Below, one piece after another: positions 26,008 to 34,092 of a stretch of DNA of 64,000 bases. The notes beneath the pieces were generated by a model. It searched no databases and was not told the origin of the DNA. It saw nothing but the letters and a program-made list of their open reading frames with translations. The DNA comes from Streptomyces albireticuli (lineage in GTDB: Bacteria; Actinomycetota; Actinomycetes; Streptomycetales; Streptomycetaceae), in contig NZ_JAJQQS010000006.1 of the NCBI RefSeq assembly GCF_021228125.1, positions 396,522 through 460,521 on the forward strand. Direction: 5' to 3'. Position numbers and translations under genes: made by a program. Every line of letters begins with the position of its first letter. Positions within the stretch are counted from its first letter, which is position 1.

Positions 26008-27285
26008 ATGGACGCCATTTCCGTAATCCGCGCCAAGCGTGACCGCGCTCGTCTGTCCGACGAGCAGATCGACTGGGTCATCGACGCGTACACCCGCGGC
26101 GAGGTCGCCGACGAGCAGATGTCCTCGCTCGCCATGGCCATCCTGCTCAACGGCATGGACCGCGCGGAGATCGCCCGCTGGACCGCCGCCATGATCAAGT
26201 CCGGCGAGCGCATGGACTTCTCGTCCCTGCCCATGCCGACCTCGGACAAGCACTCCACCGGCGGCGTCGGCGACAAGATCACCCTCCCGCTGGCCCCGCT
26301 CGTCGCCGCCTGCGGCGCGGCCGTCCCGCAGCTCTCCGGCCGGGGTCTCGGCCACACGGGCGGCACGCTGGACAAGCTGGAGTCCATCCCCGGCTGGCGC
26401 GCGCTGCTCTCCAACGACGAGATGATGGACGTCCTGCGCAACGTCGGCTCCGTCATCTGCGCGGCGGGCGACGGCCTCGCCCCGGCGGACAAGAAGCTCT
26501 ACGCGCTCCGCGACGTCACCGGCACGGTCGAGGCGATCCCGCTGATCGCCTCGTCCATCATGTCGAAGAAGATCGCCGAGGGCACGGGCTCCCTGGTCCT
26601 GGACGTGAAGGTCGGCTCCGGCGCCTTTATGAAGAACATCGAGGACGCCCGTGAGCTGGCCTCCACGATGGTCGGCCTCGGCACGGACCACGGCGTCAAG
26701 ACCGTCGCCCTGCTGACCGACATGTCGACCCCGCTGGGCCTCACCGCGGGCAACGCCCTGGAGGTCCGCGAGTCGGTGGAGGTCCTGGCGGGCGGCGGCC
26801 CGGCGGACGTCGTCGAGCTGACCCTGGCCCTGGCCCGCGAGATGCTCACGGCGGCCGGCCTGCCCGACGCGGACCCGGAGAAGGCCCTGCGCGACGGCTC
26901 CGCCATGGACCACTGGCGCCGCATGATCCAGGCCCAGGGCGGCGACCCGGACGCGGCGCTGCCGGTCGCCCGGGAGCAGCACGTCGTGACGGCCTCGGCC
27001 TCCGGTGTCCTCACCAAGCTCGACGCGTACGCCGTCGGCGTCTCCGCCTGGCGCCTGGGCGCCGGCCGCGCGCGCAAGGAGGACCCGGTGCAGTTCGGCG
27101 CGGGCATCGAGATGCACGCCAAGCCGGGCGACAAGGTCACCGCGGGCCAGCCGCTGATGACGCTCCACACGGACACCCCGGAGAAGTACGACTACGCGCT
27201 GGCGGCGCTGGAGGGCGGCGTGGAGATCGCCCCCGAGGGCACGTCGTTCACCGCGAACCCGATCGTGCTGGACCGCATCGCCTGA
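26008..27285 (+). CDS. deoA: thymidine phosphorylase
   Basis: This enzyme cleaves thymidine or deoxyuridine with phosphate to the free base and 2-deoxyribose-1-phosphate (EC 2.4.2.4). The 425-aa protein carries the pyrimidine nucleoside phosphorylase signature around SGRGLGHTGGTLDKLESIPG, the phosphate-site SDKHSTGGVGDKITL and DVKVGSGAFMK. It could also act on uridine (EC 2.4.2.2), because a separate uridine phosphorylase is not seen. The start is the ATG at 26008; a GTG at 26002 lies closer to AAGGAA and is possible. A terminator follows the stop. Confidence 0.94.
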   Translation: MDAISVIRAKRDRARLSDEQIDWVIDAYTRGEVADEQMSSLAMAILLNGMDRAEIARWTAAMIKSGERMDFSSLPMPTSDKHSTGGVGDKITLPLAPLVAACGAAVPQLSGRGLGHTGGTLDKLESIPGWRALLSNDEMMDVLRNVGSVICAAGDGLAPADKKLYALRDVTGTVEAIPLIASSIMSKKIAEGTGSLVLDVKVGSGAFMKNIEDARELASTMVGLGTDHGVKTVALLTDMSTPLGLTAGNALEVRESVEVLAGGGPADVVELTLALAREMLTAAGLPDADPEKALRDGSAMDHWRRMIQAQGGDPDAALPVAREQHVVTASASGVLTKLDAYAVGVSAWRLGAGRARKEDPVQFGAGIEMHAKPGDKVTAGQPLMTLHTDTPEKYDYALAALEGGVEIAPEGTSFTANPIVLDRIA

Positions 27286-27300
27286 TTTCTGGCGGTGAAA

Positions 27301-27336
27301 GGACGGGCCCGGCGGAGTCTTCCGCCGGGCCCGTCC
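27301..27336. terminator. bidirectional terminator between deoA and a GNAT gene
   Basis: GGACGGGCCCGGCGGA pairs with its exact complement around a GTCT loop, giving a 16-bp stem. It lies between convergent genes and can serve both. Confidence 0.88.
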
Positions 27337-27351
27337 CGTGTTTCCGGGCCC

Positions 27352-27894
27352 CTACGCCTGGTACTCGGTGAGGTCGATGGCATGGATGGTCATCGGGAAG
27401 TCGTGCACGGGGTGGGTCGTCTCGCGCTCCGGCGCCATGCCGAGCTTGCGGGCGACGTTCTCGGACGCCTCGTCGCCGGTCCGGATGACGGCGACGACCC
27501 GGTCGAGGCCCCGGTCCTGTAGCGCGAACTCCAGGGTCGCGTGGGCGGCCTCGGACGCGTACCCCTGCCCCCAGAACTGGGCGCCGATCCGCCAGCCGAT
27601 CGCCACGTCGGGCAGCTCCTCCGGGGAGAACTCCGACCAGGACAGGCCCGTACAGCCGATGAGCTCGCCCGACCCCAGCAGCTCGACGGCGAAGATCCCG
27701 AACCCCTCGTCGTCCCACTCCTCCTCCCAGCGCTCGATCGCCTCGGCGGTGGCGTCGGCGTCGATCACCGAGCCGTCGCCGACCCACCGCATGACCCGGG
27801 GGTCCGCGTTGATGTCCGCCAGGAAGGGGGCGTCGTCTTCGTGCCAGCGGCGGAGGAGGAGGCGAGGGGTGTGGATCTCGGTCATACGGGCCAT
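27352..27894 (-). CDS. GNAT family N-acetyltransferase (RimJ/RimL-like)
   Basis: This 180-aa acetyl-CoA-dependent acetyltransferase opens with IHTPRLLLRRWHEDD and has the acetyl-CoA loop around FWGQGYASEA, then SENVARKLGM. That pattern fits the RimJ/RimL ribosomal-protein or small-molecule subgroup. The substrate is unknown. The start is the codon at 27894, with an in-frame ATG at 27882-27885 possible. It is convergent with deoA across a shared terminator, and 48 bp downstream of the serine hydrolase gene on the same strand. Confidence 0.85.
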   Translation of the reverse strand: MARMTEIHTPRLLLRRWHEDDAPFLADINADPRVMRWVGDGSVIDADATAEAIERWEEEWDDEGFGIFAVELLGSGELIGCTGLSWSEFSPEELPDVAIGWRIGAQFWGQGYASEAAHATLEFALQDRGLDRVVAVIRTGDEASENVARKLGMAPERETTHPVHDFPMTIHAIDLTEYQA

Positions 27895-27942
27895 CCTGCG
27901 TGACGGCGGGGGCCCGGCGGTAATCGGGGACGGCCGGTGGTG

Positions 27943-29136
27943 TCACTTCATCTTGCAGAGGACGTCGTCGAGGAGCTTGTCGGTGCGGGTGTCGCGGTCC
28001 TCCATGGCGAGGTTGGTGGAGCGCATCACGACGACGCCCTTCCTTCCCTTGTCGACGAAGCCGTTGGCGTTGAGGTGGCCGAGGGTGGTCCCGCCGTGGC
28101 CCCAGTAGTCGCCGCCGCAGCTCAGCGCGGTCTTGAAGACGCCGAGCCCGGCCTCCTGGACCAGGTTCCCGCGGTCGTCGGGCGCGGGCACGGTCCGCTG
28201 CATCTGCCGCAGCTGGGCGGGCTTGAGGAGCTTGCCGCCGAGCAGGGCCTGCCAGAAGCGCGTGAGGTCGTCCGAGGTGGTGACGAGGTCGCCCGCCGAA
28301 CTGCCCCACGACATGCTCAGCTCGGTGCTGTCGAGCAGCGGGCCCCCGGGCTTGAACTGCTGGTAGGCGCGGGCGGAGGGCCGGGGGAGCCCCGTACGGT
28401 CGCCCGCGGAGTAGGTGTGCGTGAGGCCGAGCGGCTCGGTGATCCGGGTGCGGACCTCCTCGCTCCAGTGCCGGCCCGTCGCCTTCTCGACGATCATCCC
28501 GGCGAGGATGTAGCCGGTGTTGGAGTAGCTCCAGCCGTCGCCGGGCTCGAAGAGGGGCTTCTTGCGGAGGGCCATGTCGACGAGGTCGCGCGGTTCGTAG
28601 ACGTCGAAGCGGTGCTTCTTGAACTCCTCCTCGCCGAGGACGGGCAGGCTCTCGTCGTAGTCGGGCAGGCCGCTGGTGTGCTGGAGCAGCTGCCGTACGG
28701 TGATCCGCTTGCCGTCGTTGCCGTTGGCGTCGACGACACCGGGCAGCCAGTGGTCGACGGTGTCGTTCAGCCGTACCTTGCCTTCGCCGACCAGTTGCAG
28801 CATCACGGTGGCGACGAAGGTCTTGGTGTTGCTGCCCATCCGGAAGTAGCCCTGGGCGGGCATGGGACGGTTCGTGCCGCGCTCTGCGGTGCCGGAGGTG
28901 ACGTGGATCCGGCCGGTGCCGTTCGCGAGGGTGGCCTGGGCGCCGACGACGCCGTCCTTGCGGACGATGTCGTCGAGGCCGTGCTGGAGGTCGGCGCGGA
29001 CGTGGGCGGGGGCGGTACGGGCTTCCGGCTGGGCGGCCCAGGCGGTGGAGAGCGGCATGGTCAGGGTGGCGGCGGCGACGGTGGTTGTGAAGACGCCGAG
29101 GGCGACTCTGCGGCGGGTGTTTCGTACGGGGGGCAT
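27943..29136 (-). CDS. secreted serine hydrolase (class C beta-lactamase / D-Ala-D-Ala carboxypeptidase family)
   Basis: This 397-aa exported protein has a signal peptide (RRVALGVFTTTVAAATLTMPLSTAWA). The serine beta-lactamase-fold motifs are visible: SNTK as the SxxK nucleophile box in FRMGSNTKTF, YSNTGY as YxN, and GHGGTTLG replacing the KTG box. This is the DD-peptidase or esterase side of the family, so it may trim peptidoglycan peptides or hydrolyse esters; true beta-lactamase action is not implied. The start is the ATG at 29136. Confidence 0.88.
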   Translation of the reverse strand: MPPVRNTRRRVALGVFTTTVAAATLTMPLSTAWAAQPEARTAPAHVRADLQHGLDDIVRKDGVVGAQATLANGTGRIHVTSGTAERGTNRPMPAQGYFRMGSNTKTFVATVMLQLVGEGKVRLNDTVDHWLPGVVDANGNDGKRITVRQLLQHTSGLPDYDESLPVLGEEEFKKHRFDVYEPRDLVDMALRKKPLFEPGDGWSYSNTGYILAGMIVEKATGRHWSEEVRTRITEPLGLTHTYSAGDRTGLPRPSARAYQQFKPGGPLLDSTELSMSWGSSAGDLVTTSDDLTRFWQALLGGKLLKPAQLRQMQRTVPAPDDRGNLVQEAGLGVFKTALSCGGDYWGHGGTTLGHLNANGFVDKGRKGVVVMRSTNLAMEDRDTRTDKLLDDVLCKMK

Positions 29137-29551
29137 GATGACGGCCTCACGTGGAAGGGGGCGCGCAACACCTCCGCTCGGGAGCGAAGTTGCGGTGCCG
29201 GGCGGCCGGGTCCGGGATGTCCGGCCGCTTCGTGATCATTGACCCACGTGGGGGAGGCGGGTGGCCATGACGGTGCCCACCGGGCCGAAGGTGGGGGCAG
29301 CGCCGTGGGGTTGGGGGGTTAGCCCCAGGGATGCGCCTGACCTACGGGGAGCTGGGACGCCGGAGCGGGGGCACTGGATGACGGGAACACGAGGCCCCTG
29401 TCGCGAACCGCTTGGCGTTGTCGGCACTGTTCATGCCGAGTTGACCTGCACGGTACTGCAGGCAGCGGTGTAGGCCACGGTCTGGATGAGCTTATTGCCG
29501 TGCCGCGGGACGTCATCGGCGAGGTTGCCGTTTGTGTTTGTGGCGCGATGG
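29137..29551. other. 415-bp gap with no convincing gene
   Basis: The gap lies between the serine hydrolase and the Xre-TPR gene. Short open frames exist on both strands, but none has a ribosome site, good codon bias and homology together. A 36-codon minus-strand stretch ending at 29431 (TNTNGNLADD...) reads like protein but has no start codon. It may be a decayed gene end. Confidence 0.5.
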
Positions 29552-30883
29552 TCACAAGCGGGCGGTCTGCGCCTTTTCGAGGAGTTGGGCGACCCCGGGA
29601 ACCTCCTTGTGCTTCTTGAAGGCGGGCATCATCCCGCTGATGAGCGCCGTGCAGCGCGGCGCCCCGATGCGCTGGGCCATGGCGAGTGCCGTGTGCGCGG
29701 CGTGCGCCGCCCGGTCGATCTCCCCGCCTCGCAGGTAGCCCTCGGCCTCATAGGCGAGGAAGACCGCGCGGGTCTTCTCCCGCGCGACCGGCAGCACCTC
29801 GGTCCCGTTCTGGATCAGCGCGTGGGCCTGGCGGGTGTGGCCGAGGTCGAGGAGGCACCGGCCGGTGTCGACGGCCAGGTCGGAACGGGACATCCAGGCG
29901 CACCACGCGGGCGCGGCCCCGGCACCGGCCGCGGTCTCGAAGTTCTTCTCCGCCGCTCCGAGCGAGCGGGTGCAGGCGTGTTCCTCGCCGAGGGCGGCGT
30001 GGGCGCGGGCCTTGCGCAGGTGGAGCACCGATCGGGCGGCCGGGTGCAGGGGCCGACGCAGGGCGCGGTCGAGGACGGCCACGGAGGTGGCGGGGTCGCG
30101 CAGCCATAGCGACTGGTAGGCGAGGTCGGAGAGCACTCCGGCGCCGAGATCGTGATCCTCGCAGGTGTGCGCGGAGTGGACGGCGGCGTGCCAGAACCGC
30201 GCGGCGGCGGCGTGCCGGCCGTGGTCGAAGCGGTGCCACCCCACGGTCTGGGCGAGGCCGGCGGCGAGCCGGTGAAGGCGCTTACCTACCTGTTCGCTGT
30301 AGCGGCCCTCGTCGACGAGGCTGGTGACGATCTTCAGCTGGTCGTCGAGAAGCGGGGCGGTGTACTGGCGCTGGGCGGTCGGCGCGGTGGTCAGGTTCCG
30401 GCTGATGGATTCCAGGGAGCCGACCAGGTCGGCGTCCACCGGCTTGCCCTGCCGCGCGGCGGCGAATGCGGCAGGGGTCGCGGTGGCCCACTCGTGGGCG
30501 AAGCCGGTCAGCGACGCGGCGGTGTATGCGACGAAGTTTCGGCGGTCCATGCGGGCTGCGAGGGCCTCTCTGAGCGCGGCAGGGGTGGAATGCGGGGCGA
30601 GCGTACGGGTCTCGTCGCCTCCGGGGAGCCAGTCCGGCCAGCCGAGCACACGAACGAGGCCCTGGCCGATGCCGAAGGCGTCGGCCAGGAGCATCTGGGA
30701 ATCCGTGTCGGGCGTGGCGCGGCTGGTCTCCCATTTCCACACCCGTTGACGATCCACCCCGGAGCGCAGGCCCCGGCGGCGGGCGGCGGCCGCGATCTGT
30801 GCGGCCAGCTCGGGCTGTGACCAGCCGCGCATCTGGCGAGCGTAGGCGAGGGGGTGCCGGATCACTTGGTCCACGGCGGTCAT
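29552..30883 (-). CDS. Xre-type helix-turn-helix regulator with TPR-like domain
   Basis: This 443-aa regulator has an N-terminal Xre domain (LAYARQMRGWSQPELAAQIA ... RVWKWETSRATPD, about residues 12-60). A long helical region with tetratricopeptide-like repeats follows (PATSVAVLDRALRRPLHP, SVLHLRKARAHAALGEEHAC and others). Proteins of this shape often sense a peptide or small signal in Streptomyces. It is divergent from the methyltransferase-CYTH pair, so it is the most likely regulator of that pair. A directly repeated GGGACTAC sits in the divergent gap. Confidence 0.82.
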   Translation of the reverse strand: MTAVDQVIRHPLAYARQMRGWSQPELAAQIAAAARRRGLRSGVDRQRVWKWETSRATPDTDSQMLLADAFGIGQGLVRVLGWPDWLPGGDETRTLAPHSTPAALREALAARMDRRNFVAYTAASLTGFAHEWATATPAAFAAARQGKPVDADLVGSLESISRNLTTAPTAQRQYTAPLLDDQLKIVTSLVDEGRYSEQVGKRLHRLAAGLAQTVGWHRFDHGRHAAAARFWHAAVHSAHTCEDHDLGAGVLSDLAYQSLWLRDPATSVAVLDRALRRPLHPAARSVLHLRKARAHAALGEEHACTRSLGAAEKNFETAAGAGAAPAWCAWMSRSDLAVDTGRCLLDLGHTRQAHALIQNGTEVLPVAREKTRAVFLAYEAEGYLRGGEIDRAAHAAHTALAMAQRIGAPRCTALISGMMPAFKKHKEVPGVAQLLEKAQTARL

Positions 30884-30925
30884 CCCATCATCTGGCCATG
30901 GTCCGAGCCTACCGCCGGGGCGGGC

Positions 30926-30944
30926 GGGACTACACCGGGACTAC
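30926..30944. promoter_or_regulatory. direct repeat in the divergent Xre/methyltransferase gap
   Basis: GGGACTAC occurs at 30926-30933 and again at 30937-30944, an 11-bp spacing that equals about one helical turn. It lies 43 nt beyond the Xre start and about 100 nt before the methyltransferase start. It is a candidate operator for the Xre protein. Confidence 0.4.
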
Positions 30945-31042
30945 GGCCAACGCATGGGCGATCAAGAGTAGTTGGGCTGTACTCGCAAAAGCCCCACCGA
31001 CCGGGTGAGGGCAGTCGGTCAGGATTCGGGCAAGGAGTACAG

Positions 31043-32428
31043 GTGTCTACCTCGACGTTCTCAACCGCTCTCAAGACGGCGCCCGGCTACCTCGATGTCG
31101 CGGCCAACGCCCACGGAGAAGAGAAAGCGTTCCTCGCTCTGCGCGCCTTGGGTCGTATGCGGACTTCGAGGCCGCGCCTGGTGGAGATCGGGCCCGGGGG
31201 AGGGTCGGCGGTCGCCTTCCTGGCCTCGCGGCTGGCAGCGGGCGAGCACCGGGACAAGGATGTCCATCTCACTGTGATGGAGGTTCCTGGAGTGGTGTCG
31301 GAGTCGCTGGCACGCGCGATGGAGGAGTTCGGCCAGGTGGGCACGTGTGAACTTGTCACCGGCTTCGCCCAGGACCTCGCGGACATCGTCGGCGAGCCGG
31401 CGGATGTCGTCACCGCCTCGGCGTTGCTGCACGAGGTCTACTCCTACGGCGACGGCTACAGCGGGCTGCACGATGTGATCCGTACGATCCCCACAGTCTT
31501 GCGGCCCGGCGGCATGTTCGCCTACCGGGACGTATACGCGGTCAAGGCCCCGTCACTGCACGAGAGGGTTGTGCAGACCTACAGCGCGCTGTCGTGGGTG
31601 CGGTTCTTGCGGATGTTCCTCCCGCAGTACCTGCGCGAGGGCACCCACCCGTACCATCGCTCCGCCGACCTGGCGGTCTTCCGGCAGGACTCACGGATCG
31701 TCGCGGCCGAGGCGCTGGACGACACCACGAGCACGCTGGTCGAGGCCCCGGTGGGGATCTTCCGGGAGGTCCAGCGGCACTACATCACGCTGCGGGACCA
31801 CATCTGGCGCTCCGGGGTGCTCGGGTTCGTCCCGCACCTGGAGGGCCCGCCGGCCTCCGACTGGATCGACGCCAAGCGCGGGCACAAGCGGGTCCATTAC
31901 GCGCTGACGGACACCGACTGGTTGCCCACCTCGCAGAAGACGATGCTGCTCGCCCTGAGCGAGCGGTACACCGACCACTACACGGTGGACGGGGACATCT
32001 TCGACGAGTGCACGGACATCGCGCTGTCGGCGTTCCTGGAACTGGCCGAGCGCGGCGACGGGGAGTGCGCGCAGGTCTGGGAACGCTGGGTGACCCGGGA
32101 GGGCCGGGAGACGTACGCGTACATGACGCTCGACGCGCTGCTGGCGGCCTTCGCGGTCAGCTCCACCGAGGCCCAGCAGGACGAGCGGACGGTGCTCATG
32201 CCGGTAGCGGTGGCGGATGTGATCCAGCAGGACCGGGCCTATTACAACCGCTACCTGCGGCGTAATCTCCCCAATCCGCTGAAGGACGCGAAGCAACTGG
32301 TGCTGTTCTCGAACCTGCCGGTGGCCGGCGACTCCCGGTCGTTAGGAGAGGGAATGCACTGCCTTCAGCAGTGGTGCGGCAGGGCGAACCTTGCTCGGGT
32401 GTATTCGGCGATCAACTCAGGAAGGTGA
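31043..32428 (+). CDS. SAM-dependent methyltransferase with a TTA codon
   Basis: This 461-aa protein has a class I methyltransferase motif I, LVEIGPGGGSAVAFLA, near residue 50, an acidic motif II region, and LRPGGMFAYRDVY. The C-terminal half (from about residue 200) is not a domain I recognise. The GTG at 31043 has AAGGAG 5 nt upstream. A TTA leucine codon sits at 32342-32344, 28 codons before the stop. In Streptomyces TTA makes translation depend on the bldA tRNA, so expression is probably tied to development or secondary metabolism. The CYTH gene follows 6 nt after the stop. The substrate is unknown. Confidence 0.82.
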   Translation: MSTSTFSTALKTAPGYLDVAANAHGEEKAFLALRALGRMRTSRPRLVEIGPGGGSAVAFLASRLAAGEHRDKDVHLTVMEVPGVVSESLARAMEEFGQVGTCELVTGFAQDLADIVGEPADVVTASALLHEVYSYGDGYSGLHDVIRTIPTVLRPGGMFAYRDVYAVKAPSLHERVVQTYSALSWVRFLRMFLPQYLREGTHPYHRSADLAVFRQDSRIVAAEALDDTTSTLVEAPVGIFREVQRHYITLRDHIWRSGVLGFVPHLEGPPASDWIDAKRGHKRVHYALTDTDWLPTSQKTMLLALSERYTDHYTVDGDIFDECTDIALSAFLELAERGDGECAQVWERWVTREGRETYAYMTLDALLAAFAVSSTEAQQDERTVLMPVAVADVIQQDRAYYNRYLRRNLPNPLKDAKQLVLFSNLPVAGDSRSLGEGMHCLQQWCGRANLARVYSAINSGR

Positions 32429-32434
32429 CCAGGG

Positions 32435-33022
32435 GTGGACAAGGTGATCGAGGTCGAGCGCAAGCGGCGGCTGCCGGACGGCGGGGAGGCGCTGGCGCGG
32501 CTGCTGGCTTCTCTGGGGTGGCGGGCGTCGGAGCCGGTCACGGAGACGGACGTCTACTACAGCCGCCCCGACGTGGACTACATGGTGACGGTGGAGTGCC
32601 TACGGGTGCGCTGTCGCGGTGACTTCACGGAGATCACGTACAAGCCGCCGACGACCGCGCGGACCCACGCCGACGGGGTGATCTCCAAGGAGGAGACGAA
32701 CGTCCTCCTGGCCGCCGGTCAGGAGGAGCTCGCGAACCAGTTGCTGGAGAACATCGGCATGCGCCGCCTGGTGCGGGTGGCGAAGAACCGCACCGTCCAT
32801 CGCCACGCCGGCCACATCGGTGCGGTGGTCGCGATCGACATCGTGGCCGGGGCGGGTGCCTTCGTGGAGACCGAGGTGACCGGCTCCGATCCGGCCGTAG
32901 CCGCCGAGCTCGTCGAGCGGATCGAGAAGCGGCTCGACTTGCTCGGTTACCCGATGGTTGAACTGCCGTACAGGGATCTTGTCCTCGCAGCCGGGGCGGG
33001 CGTGGCTTCGCGACGGCCGTGA
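32435..33022 (+). CDS. CYTH domain protein (triphosphate tunnel / class IV adenylate cyclase-like)
   Basis: This 195-aa protein starts with the CYTH hallmark ExExK as EVERKRRL. It continues with basic and acidic strands expected to line a triphosphate-binding tunnel (LRVRCRGDFTEITYKPP, ISKEETNV, VAKNRTVHRH, AIDIVAGAGAFVETEV). Family members hydrolyse inorganic triphosphate or thiamine triphosphate, or cyclise ATP, and sequence alone does not choose between them. The GTG at 32435 is 6 nt after the methyltransferase stop, so the two are surely co-transcribed. Its last 76 bp overlap the 3' end of the convergent DUF6255-type gene. Confidence 0.87.
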   Translation: MDKVIEVERKRRLPDGGEALARLLASLGWRASEPVTETDVYYSRPDVDYMVTVECLRVRCRGDFTEITYKPPTTARTHADGVISKEETNVLLAAGQEELANQLLENIGMRRLVRVAKNRTVHRHAGHIGAVVAIDIVAGAGAFVETEVTGSDPAVAAELVERIEKRLDLLGYPMVELPYRDLVLAAGAGVASRRP

Positions 33023-33285
33023 CGGGGCGAGCACCAGGAGACCGGCCCGAACCCGCGGGAGTCGACCACGGCCCGTGAGATGTTGAGGGCCGCCGCCCGG
33101 TCCGTAGCGTGGCGGTCCGGGGCGGGTGGGGTGACGGCGTGGGGCAGGCCGGACGGGCGTACCGCGCCGTAGTCCGTGAACCGGCGGACGCCGCAGGCGT
33201 TGCAGCGGGACTCGCCTCCGTGGTGTGTCCAGCCCCCACGGTGGGGGCAGTTGGCCATGACGCGTCCGACGGCGTAGGCGGTCAC
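32947..33285 (-). CDS. small Cys-rich protein, DUF6255 type
   Basis: This 112-aa protein has a putative zinc-binding core, CPHRGGWTHHGGESRCNACGVRRFTDYGAVR, with Cys and His pairs. I believe it belongs to the DUF6255 family described as natural-product-associated; the function is unknown. The GTG at 33285 overlaps the upstream ATPase stop as GTGA, so they are coupled. The gene runs 76 bp into the convergent CYTH gene; the distal residues (from about SWCSPRHGRR) may be poorly conserved. Confidence 0.62.
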   Translation of the reverse strand: MTAYAVGRVMANCPHRGGWTHHGGESRCNACGVRRFTDYGAVRPSGLPHAVTPPAPDRHATDRAAALNISRAVVDSRGFGPVSWCSPRHGRREATPAPAARTRSLYGSSTIG

Positions 33286-33848
33286 CGGGTCGCCGCCGGC
33301 AGGATGTGCGCGCTGCGGAAGTGCTGGCGTACGGCGATGGTGGCGTCGGTGATCTGCTCTTCGTCGCCGTCCGCGACGGCCTTCCGCCGGGCGTCCCGCA
33401 ACGTGTCGCACTCCGTGCAGCCGAGCGGTGACTTACGGGGCCTGCCCAGCTCGAACCAGGTGGCCTTCCCCGGCCCGGGGCCGTGCGCGCAGACGCCCCA
33501 CGCGTCGGCGCCGTTCGCGATCAGGTTGAGCCCGCGCCCGGACTCGTCCTCCGGTGACACCTTTTCCCGGCATACGGGCATCCCCGCCGCCCCGTCGTGC
33601 ACGAGTACGCGCAGCTGACCGGTGTCCGTCCACTCCGCGAACAGCGCGACCGGGATGTCGCAGTCCTTCGCCCCGCACGCGTTGACCGCGTTGGTGACCG
33701 CCTCCGAGGTGAGCGCGACGGCGGTGTCCGTGAGGTCGGTCCGTCGTGACGCGAGCAGCAACGTTCGGACGATCTCGCGGGCGGCGCGCACCCATGCGGG
33801 ATGCGGTGGGAAGACGAGGGAGCAGTCCGGGGTGGGGTGGGTGCGCAT
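33282..33848 (-). CDS. RsbW/SpoIIAB-like ATP-binding protein (anti-sigma factor type)
   Basis: This 188-aa single-domain HATPase has the N-box EAVTNAVNACG, the G1-like VHDGAAGMP and the G2-like GRGLNLIANGADAWG. Streptomyces has dozens of such proteins, many next to Xre and DUF397 genes, as here with the divergent 34093/34980 pair. It may be a serine kinase acting on an anti-anti-sigma factor or may simply bind a partner protein. The C-terminus carries an extra Cys-containing segment (CTECDTLRDARR). Confidence 0.82.
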   Translation of the reverse strand: MRTHPTPDCSLVFPPHPAWVRAAREIVRTLLLASRRTDLTDTAVALTSEAVTNAVNACGAKDCDIPVALFAEWTDTGQLRVLVHDGAAGMPVCREKVSPEDESGRGLNLIANGADAWGVCAHGPGPGKATWFELGRPRKSPLGCTECDTLRDARRKAVADGDEEQITDATIAVRQHFRSAHILPAATR

Positions 33849-33970
33849 GGCGGCTCCTGGGTGGTGGGGTACCCGGTGGCGTCTCGCGGTGGCTTGGCCC
33901 GCGCCAACTCGTGTTGGAGCCGGTGCACTTCCGCGCCGCTCGTTCCGGGTGAGGGGTTCGACGGTAGGGA

Positions 33971-33995
33971 AACCCTTTTCCGTATCGCAAGGGTT
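33971..33995. promoter_or_regulatory. inverted repeat between the ATPase and Xre genes
   Basis: AACCCTT at 33971-33977 is the exact complement of AAGGGTT at 33989-33995, with an 11-nt spacer. It lies in the 244-bp divergent gap and is the only strong symmetry there. It is a candidate operator for the downstream Xre protein. Confidence 0.45.
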
Positions 33996-34092
33996 GCTGG
34001 AGATGTTGGCCCTTGTGGGTGACGCGCGGTTGGATGGGTGGCCTCTTGGGGCCGGGCGTCGGCAGACTGCCGCCAGTGAGAAGGAGGTAGTG

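Noticed and set aside
29431..29540. A protein-like 36-codon stretch (TNTNGNLADD...) on the minus strand
   Set aside because: No start codon is in frame before it overlaps the Xre gene, and GC3 is lower than in real genes here. It may be a remnant, but I cannot support a gene.
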